Source of the DNA: Methylobacter sp.
Lineage (GTDB): Bacteria > Pseudomonadota > Gammaproteobacteria > Methylococcales > Methylomonadaceae
Length of the DNA: 40,505 nucleotides
NCBI RefSeq assembly: GCF_004322395.1
Contig: NZ_SCTW01000066.1
Span: 1-40,505 of the forward strand
Direction: 5' to 3'
The position numbers were made by a program, and so were the translations under genes. The notes beneath the pieces are model-generated. The model made no database searches. It was not told the DNA's origin and worked only from the letters and a program-made list of their open reading frames with translations. Below, in pieces: positions 35,634-40,505 of the stretch. How positions within the stretch are numbered: position 1 is the stretch's first letter; each line of letters starts with the position of its first letter.

Positions 35634-36271
35634 ATCGGGCAAAGTTTATCTACTGGTAGCAATATCCGCGACAATACTCGCAGAGAAGTTATAGCATTAG
35701 TAAAATTATAAAATACAGCTCGTTATGCTGGGCCGTAATGTTTATGTCTGGCTAAATTGGCCTGTCTATGAAACAATTAACAGCTTAATAAAATTTGACG
35801 AAAAGTGTCGGGCATAGGGGGCATTAACCCAGCCTTGGCTTGATTATTGTGGGGCACTGAACTTCCTCGATCTGATTTTGCTAAAGTCTTTGGCAGCGCA
35901 AATTCAAAAGGCATCCGCATCAGTTTTCTTATTTCGACAATCGAGTTGGGTAGCATCCGGAAAATAAAAGATTCCTTCTTGCTGATCCGTTCAGCTCTCG
36001 AGTTTAAAGAATGAAAAAACTTATTAAAGAATGGATATACTCACAGCAAGTTAATTCAACTGATGAAGACAACATTTTGCTTAATATTTAGAAAAAACAA
36101 TTATGAAAAGTGTTTTGGCGATTCAAGCTGCTCAATCAGAATTATCTCTGCCGGCTCTTCGGCATAACGCTATGCAATTCTCTTCGCCAAAGACTCCATA
36201 CATTACTCTAATTCTCCTGCCTTCGGGATTGTATCTTTCTCATCCACGCAATAATCATGCTGGAGGGCATT
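35634..36271. other. Intergenic region without a supported gene
   Basis: The 638 bases between the EVE gene and manC hold only short open frames, such as a 26-codon frame starting MKKLIKEW at about 36011, with no family match. A small TGCCG/CGGCA hairpin lies near 36150. I see no RNA gene, insertion sequence or JUMPstart-type (ops) element, although manC genes are often preceded by one. The manC promoter must lie here. Confidence 0.5.
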
Positions 36272-37681
36272 ATGAGTAACAGTCATGCAATTATTCTTGC
36301 CGGCGGCAGCGGCAGCCGTCTCTGGCCGCTTTCGCGCACATTACGTCCAAAGCAGTTGCTTCCACTCGACGGCGAACAAACTTTGCTGCAACAAACGGCA
36401 AATCGTTTGCTCAAGCATGTGGATGCAGGATGTTTGTTAACAGTGACTCATCAGGATCACAAGTTTGAAGTAAAAGGGCAATTGGCCGAAGTCGACTCCC
36501 GGCTTCCTGCTGCGGTATTAGCCGAACCTTGTGCGCGCAATACCCTCCCCGCAATTGCCTGGGCGGTATGGGAAATTTTTAAGCAGGATCCTGATGGCAT
36601 GATTGGCGTTTTTCCTTCCGATCACGCAATTGGCGATGAACAAAGCTTTCTTTCGGCTTGGCGATCTGCCGAACTGGCGGCGGCAGACGGTTATCTGGTA
36701 TTGCTTGGCATCACACCCTCCAAACCGGCGACTGGTTACGGCTATATTCAGCCGGGAGAATCCCTGGGTCTTCAGGCCGCAGTCAACCCGGTTTTGAGCG
36801 TGTCCCGTTTTGTCGAAAAACCGGTTCTGGAAAACGCAATAAGTTTTGTTGAAAACGGTTATTTGTGGAATAGCGGTATGTTCGTATTCCGCGCTGGCGA
36901 TTTTATGCAAATGCTGGAGCAGCATCAACCTAAAATCCATCTAGCCATAACATCAATGTCGGGAATGGCCGAAGTGGAAGCCTCTTATGACAAACTGCCG
37001 AACCTGTCTATTGATTATGGCTTGGCGGAAAAAGCGGATAAAGTGGCGGTGGTGCCTGTTTCTATGGGCTGGAGCGATCTCGGCAGTTGGGAATCTATTT
37101 ATCAGCATCGCGACGACAAGGATGAAGCCGGTAATGTTACTCAGGGCGATGTTCTGGTACAGGATACTCAAGACAGCCTGCTATGGAGCTCGAACGGCTT
37201 GCTAGCTACGTTGGGCGTAAGTAATATTGCGGTCATTCAAACCGCCGACGCCACATTAATTTGCGATCGGAACCGCACAGAAGACATCAAACAACTAGTC
37301 GCATTAGTACAGCAAACCCATCCACATTTGGCTGACACACATTTGACGGTACATCGTCCTTGGGGAATCTACAGAGTTTTGGAAGAAGGACCTAACTTCA
37401 AGATCAAATGTATTGTCGTCAATCCCGGCGCCAAGCTGTCAATGCAAATGCATAAACACCGATCAGAGCACTGGGTTGTAGTATCCGGTACAGCTAAAAT
37501 TACCAATGGTACACAGGAAATCCAATTGGAGGCCAATCAATCAGCTTATATTCCCAAGACCCACCGGCACCGTCTAGAAAATCCCGGCAATCTTCCATTG
37601 CAAATTATCGAAGTGCAATGTGGCGACTATGTAGGAGAAGACGATATTGTGCGTTTCGATGACACCTACGACAGAACATAA
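36272..37681 (+). CDS. manC: Mannose-1-phosphate guanylyltransferase / mannose-6-phosphate isomerase
   Basis: This bifunctional enzyme (ManC/AlgA/XanB type) makes mannose 6-phosphate and then GDP-mannose for surface glycans. I chose the ATG at 36272 (469 residues), which has a GGAGG seven bases upstream; the frame continues five codons further. The nucleotidyltransferase part has LAGGSGSRLWPLSR and PKQ, plus FVEKP and NSGMF. The C-terminal cupin part has RPWGIYRVLEEG and QMHKHRSEHWVVVSG, with the zinc histidines. It reads into a truncated gmd five bases further on. Confidence 0.93.
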   Translation: MSNSHAIILAGGSGSRLWPLSRTLRPKQLLPLDGEQTLLQQTANRLLKHVDAGCLLTVTHQDHKFEVKGQLAEVDSRLPAAVLAEPCARNTLPAIAWAVWEIFKQDPDGMIGVFPSDHAIGDEQSFLSAWRSAELAAADGYLVLLGITPSKPATGYGYIQPGESLGLQAAVNPVLSVSRFVEKPVLENAISFVENGYLWNSGMFVFRAGDFMQMLEQHQPKIHLAITSMSGMAEVEASYDKLPNLSIDYGLAEKADKVAVVPVSMGWSDLGSWESIYQHRDDKDEAGNVTQGDVLVQDTQDSLLWSSNGLLATLGVSNIAVIQTADATLICDRNRTEDIKQLVALVQQTHPHLADTHLTVHRPWGIYRVLEEGPNFKIKCIVVNPGAKLSMQMHKHRSEHWVVVSGTAKITNGTQEIQLEANQSAYIPKTHRHRLENPGNLPLQIIEVQCGDYVGEDDIVRFDDTYDRT

Positions 37682-37686
37682 TTTAA

Positions 37687-37731
37687 ATGAATAAAATAGC
37701 ATTAATTACCGGTATTACTGGACAGGATGGC
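37687..37731 (+). pseudogene. gmd: 5' remnant of GDP-mannose 4,6-dehydratase gene
   Basis: The first 15 codons read MNKIALITGITGQDG, the N-terminal Rossmann motif TGITGQDG of Gmd, which normally acts on the GDP-mannose made by the ManC product. After codon 15 the sequence becomes an IS91-like transposase read on the other strand. The frame runs on as a fusion to a stop at 37804-37806 with no gmd similarity. The bases GATGGC at the joint fit both sides, so the breakpoint lies within 37726-37732. The rest of gmd is not in the window. Confidence 0.85.
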
Positions 37732-38148
37732 GCCGGCTTTTCCCTGAAGTTGTCGGTCGTTTTGCGTAAAGGTTTTGACCGTCTCCCAGCTACAACGGAT
37801 CATTAAGTCATACAGCGTGCGTTGCTGTTGCCAGGCCAGCGCCCTTAGCTCTTCAGGCAGGGTGAAGGTCAACAAAAAATACTCGGCGGGCACCTGCCTT
37901 TGCAGTTGCCGCTCCAGCCATTGCTGACTTTCGTGCTGTTGGCAATGAGGGCAGTTGCGATGGCCGCAGGAATGCGGCACGAAGCGTTGGCTATCGCAGT
38001 CATCGCATTGGGCCAGCATCATGGGACTTTGCGAGGTACGGCAGTGCTTCATGGCGGCCAGCGCCTGGCGCTGGCTGGGCAGTAGCACATCCTGATAGCC
38101 TGCCAGAAATTCGGCTTCAAAGGCTTGGGTGATAGCGGAGACAGGTTT
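37730..38148 (-). pseudogene. IS91-family transposase, 3' truncated
   Basis: About 139 N-terminal codons remain of a family usually near 370-400 residues. The IS91 zinc-binding segment is intact (CDDCDSQRFVPHSCGHRNCPHC), as are PAEYFLLTFTLPEELR and the YDLMI stretch. The HUH and catalytic Tyr motifs, which lie later, are lost at the gmd joint. An in-frame TAA occurs at 38149-38151. No ATG exists between that stop and the conserved region, so the normal start also appears lost or rests on a rare start codon. Confidence 0.8.
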
Positions 38149-38159
38149 TTACTCCTGCA

Positions 38160-38202
38160 AAACCTGCATATCCCACATCCATGTGGGTAAGCAGGATCAT
38201 TT
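38160..38202. repeat. CCCACAT hairpin between the recombinase and transposase genes
   Basis: CCCACAT and ATGTGGG form a 7-base stem around 38171-38187, flanked by CCTGC and GCAGG arms. Read on the minus strand, AAATGATCCTG precedes it (plus coordinates 38192-38202) and ATGCA follows. The same order, AAATGATCCTG, then CCCACA hairpin, then ATGCA, is found at 17168-17216, so the two may be copies of one small repeat. Confidence 0.5.
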
Positions 38203-39099
38203 GACCTTCCCCCAGTCCAGGGCAAAGCCATTCATCAAGGCATTGATCACCTGGTTGGCGTTCTGATTCGTTTCGGCGGTCAGGTGGGTATAGCGGGCGG
38301 TGGTCAGGATACTGTGGTGGCCGAGGATTTTCTGCACTTCCAGCAGGTCGACACCGGCTTCGATCAGATGCGTGGCGTAGCTATGACGCAGGCTGTGCGG
38401 GGAAATCTTTTTTTAGGCCGCAGTCTTGGGCCACCTGGCGCAGAGTCGTTTGTACGCCGCCGCGATCCAGCGGCGTGGTCGCCCGATGCGCCCCCTTCAA
38501 GCCACCGTGCCGATTGGGAAACAGCAGCACCGGATTACGATGCACCTGCCAGAAGCGACGCAGCAAACTCAACGTCGTCACCGGCAACGGCACCAAACGG
38601 TCTTTATTGCCTTTGGCGTCGCGGATATGCACGCGCTGACGCTTGGCGTCGATATCACTCACCTGCAGCCGCAAGCCCTCGCCGAGACGCAAGCCCAGGC
38701 TATAGACGGTGAAAAAGAAAACCCGATAACTGAGGGTGCGGGTTGCCAGGAACAAACGTTGGGCTTCATCAACGGTGACAATATCCGGCAAACGCTGGGC
38801 TTTCGGCGGCTTGATCAGATGGGGCGCCACCCAGGGTTTGCGCAGCACATGGGTATAATAGAATTTCAGACCGTACAGATCGAGTTTGACTGAACTCCAG
38901 GCGTGAGACGCCAGCAAATCGGTGAAATAATCGGTCAACTGCGCTTCAGCTCATTGATGTGTTCATCGAAATACTCGCCAACGCGGCGAATGGCACGGGC
39001 GTAAGCCTCTATCGTCTTGGGCTGGAGCCCTTTGAGCTTAAGGTGATTAAGATGGGTTTGATAGTTCTGCTTGAAATTGGATTCAGATGATGTTGTCAT
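38197..39099 (-). pseudogene. Tyrosine recombinase gene with two frameshifts
   Basis: The translated pieces together form a complete recombinase of about 300 residues. It starts MTTSSESNFKQNYQTHLN at 39099. Catalytic residues are Arg in LGLRLGEGL, His-x-x-Arg in HSLRHSY, His in LGHHS and Tyr in TARYTHL. The frame breaks near 38945, where a few bases are missing after NEL (the family usually continues into AQLTDYF). It breaks again at an A7 run near 38408-38414, where one extra A shifts the frame before the HxxR box. The end, WGKVK then TGA, lies at 38197. Confidence 0.8.
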
Positions 39100-39195
39100 T
39101 GCGGCGTAACCTCAGGATTCGTCGTGGAATGTTCCCTCGCATTGAGGGCTTGAGGTTACATTTTATGATGAGTCAACACTTTCCCGGACACATGG

Positions 39196-40059
39196 TTACG
39201 CAGTTTTGTGCTGCAATTCGTAGTCTACCGGCGACAAATAACCATTGGCGGAATGCAGCCGCTCCCGGTTGTAAAAGACTTCAATATATTCAAACACTGC
39301 TTTCTTAGCCTCCGCTCTGGTTTGGAAGATCTGGTGATGGATCAGCTCGGTTTTCAAGGTATGAAAGAAGCTTTCCGACACGGCATTATCCCAGCAGTTG
39401 CCTTTGCGGCTCATGCTTTGGCGGATGCCGTGCAGCTTTAGTAATTCCCGATGACTTTCTGAGGCATATTGACTGCCCCGATCACTATGCCACAACAAGC
39501 CTTTCGCCGGTTTTCGCTTCCAAATCGCCATTAATAGGGCATCGTTGACTAGCTTTGTTCGCATATGCTCCGCCATTGACCAGCCGACTACTTGCCTTGA
39601 GTACAGGTCAATCACAACAGCTAAATATAACTAACCTTCTTGGGTATGAATGTAAGTAATATCACCGACATACACTTGATTGGGCTGGTTCACGGTAAAT
39701 TGCCGATCTAACTGATTCGTGGCAATAGGCATATCATGCTTGGAATTTGTCGTAGCTTTAAATTTTCGTTTGGTTTTACAAGCTAAGTTAGCTTCCCGCA
39801 TCAACCGGCCTATGCGCCGACGACTGACGATTCGGTCTCGATTTAGTAATGATTTCTGGAGTCGTCGAGCTCCATACGTCGCGCGGCTTTTGTTAAAAAC
39901 ATCCTGAATAATCGTCGTTAGTTCACTATCATCCTTTTCATTGGTGGTTTGAAAGCGATACCGCCAAGCATAATAGGCACTTCGAGAAACTTGCATGAAC
40001 CGACACATCGAATTGATTGAAAATTCTATGGTATGCTGTTTGATCCAAGCGTACTTCAC
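39196..40059 (-). pseudogene. IS3-family transposase OrfB, interrupted by a stop
   Basis: The frame starts GTG at 40059 (MKYAWIKQHTIEFSI). It contains the HTH_21-like region and the rve integrase core, with DITYIHTQEG, ending [10 protein letters not shown] near 39196. An in-frame TAG at 39631-39633 stands between TQEG and [13 protein letters not shown], where IS3 relatives usually have Trp. A single base change would explain it. The DDE residues are present on both sides: Asp in VGDITYI, Asp in the SDRGSQY box and Glu in SESFFHTLK. The frame on both sides of the stop is the same. Confidence 0.85.
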
Positions 40060-40342
40060 CGTTGCTCCTTGGCAAAGTACGCGGCCGCCTTTTTTAATAA
40101 ATCGCGCTCCTCAGTCAATCGTGCAACTTCTTTCTTGAGGCGCTTTAACTCGTCATATAAATGATCGTCAGTCCGCACCGCTCTGTCCTTCTCCAGCGGC
40201 CGACTGTATAGGTATGCAGAGTATTTTCATTAATGCCTAGATCTCGGGCAGTTTGCGCAATCGGTTTATCTGATTCGTTGGCTAGCTTGACTGCTGACGC
40301 TCTGAATTCGGCTGTATAGGTTTTGGCTTTCTCTTGGCTCAT
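40056..40342 (-). pseudogene. IS3-family transposase OrfA, frameshifted
   Basis: The N-terminus, MSQEKAKTYTAEFRASAVKLANE, then QTARDLGINENTLHTY, is the typical helix-turn-helix of IS3 OrfA. After HTY the frame shifts. The expected continuation, SRPLEKDRAVRTDDHLYDELKRLKKE to AAAYFAKEQR, is present in another frame. A small deletion around 40205-40215, within the usual HTW-x-x-KYS region, would explain it. The restored frame ends TGA at 40056-40058, overlapping the orfB start. Confidence 0.8.
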
Positions 40343-40505
40343 AAGGACTCACTCTCTTTTCAAAATATTTTAATTTGTGTGTCCGTATATGGACTCCTCC
40401 CGTTTTGCAAGCACTTTACTACGTCAGGATTAGGGACGACTGCACACGTATATCCGGCCTGTTATTTGAGCACAAGCTCTGGCCATAATGGGCTATTCGC
40501 GCGTT

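Larger units (their letters stand above)
37726..39100 (-). mobile_element. Truncated IS91-like element with tyrosine recombinase gene
   Basis: The unit holds a frameshifted tyrosine recombinase gene upstream of a 3'-truncated IS91-type HUH transposase, both on the minus strand. Some IS91-group elements carry such an upstream integrase. The 3' part of the transposase and the rolling-circle ori end are missing, because the element stops at the gmd joint. The far end is not defined; I took the recombinase start. G+C is visibly higher than in manC and in the IS3-like element next door. Confidence 0.7.
39172..40396 (-). mobile_element. Degenerate IS3-family insertion sequence
   Basis: Two overlapping transposase frames (orfA, orfB) are bounded by imperfect inverted ends that share GAGTC and CGGACACA. 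The left end carries CGGACACA at 39185-39192, and the right end carries its complement at 40378-40385. An A6G slippery run near the end of orfA is present for -1 frameshifting, as expected for IS3. Both frames are damaged, so it is probably immobile without help. The exact outer ends and any target duplication are not resolved. Confidence 0.75.

Noticed and set aside
36011-36091. 26-codon frame starting MKKLIKEW
   Set aside because: No clear ribosome site, no homology recognised, and too short to support by itself.

Overview
The window looks like chromosomal DNA of a gammaproteobacterium. A methanotroph of the Methylococcales type is my best guess, but this is an inference. The support is gene order: gmhA-hldE-hldD beside msbA, ygfB-pepP-ubiH-ubiI, zapB-like-zapA-6S RNA, and a Crp-type regulator divergent from osmC-speD. 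A pair of membrane-anchored periplasmic proteins with copper-protein features also fits. No pmo, mxa or xox gene is present to prove it.

Layout. (1) Positions 158-12791, all on the minus strand: a lipopolysaccharide core/export cluster. Read in transcription order it holds an O-antigen-ligase-like protein, an unknown polytopic membrane protein, a GT9 heptosyltransferase, five further glycosyltransferases (GT-B-like, GT17, GT2, WaaE-like GT2, GT2), the MsbA flippase, and gmhA-hldE-hldD for ADP-heptose. A promoter with consensus -35 and -10 boxes fires out of the left edge. (2) 12995-15178, minus: a DedA/YqaA-like membrane protein, a membrane-anchored cupredoxin, and a second anchored protein whose predicted mature N-terminus is histidine. 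(3) 15444-18760, plus: pgi, a repeat-rich spacer, and a MltF-like lytic transglycosylase. (4) 18862-22487, minus: tadA, guaA and guaB. (5) 22695-24901, minus: a TetR/NemR-like regulator, a DUF4242 protein and a secreted beta-propeller, probably one regulatory unit. (6) 25209-26916, plus: an unknown membrane protein overlapping a GlcF-like Fe-S protein. (7) 26956-28978: speD and osmC (minus) divergent from a Crp/Clp/Vfr-type regulator (plus). (8) 29173-34271, minus: an Ala/Lys/Pro-rich anchored protein, then ubiI, ubiH, pepP and ygfB. (9) 34418-35633, plus: zapB-like, zapA, 6S RNA and an EVE-domain protein. (10) 36272-37681, plus: manC/algA. (11) 37687-40396: gmd cut after 15 codons by a broken IS91-like element, itself followed by a broken IS3-family element.

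How the genes work together: regions 1 and 10 build surface polysaccharide. pgi, GDP-mannose synthesis and heptose synthesis all draw on hexose phosphates. guaB and guaA supply GMP, hence GTP for GDP-mannose. The ubi genes make ubiquinone, and GlcF-type complexes usually pass electrons to quinones.

Stretches without genes: 24925-25208 holds nothing I can name beyond likely promoters. 35634-36271 (638 bases) holds only very short open frames and a small hairpin. The last 109 bases show nothing recognisable. The most interesting points are the two copper-protein candidates, the Clp-like altered ligand pocket of the Crp homologue, the GC-rich mosaic block in the glycosyltransferase cluster, the shared hairpin repeat at 17.2 and 38.2 kb, and the decayed IS junction that destroyed gmd.
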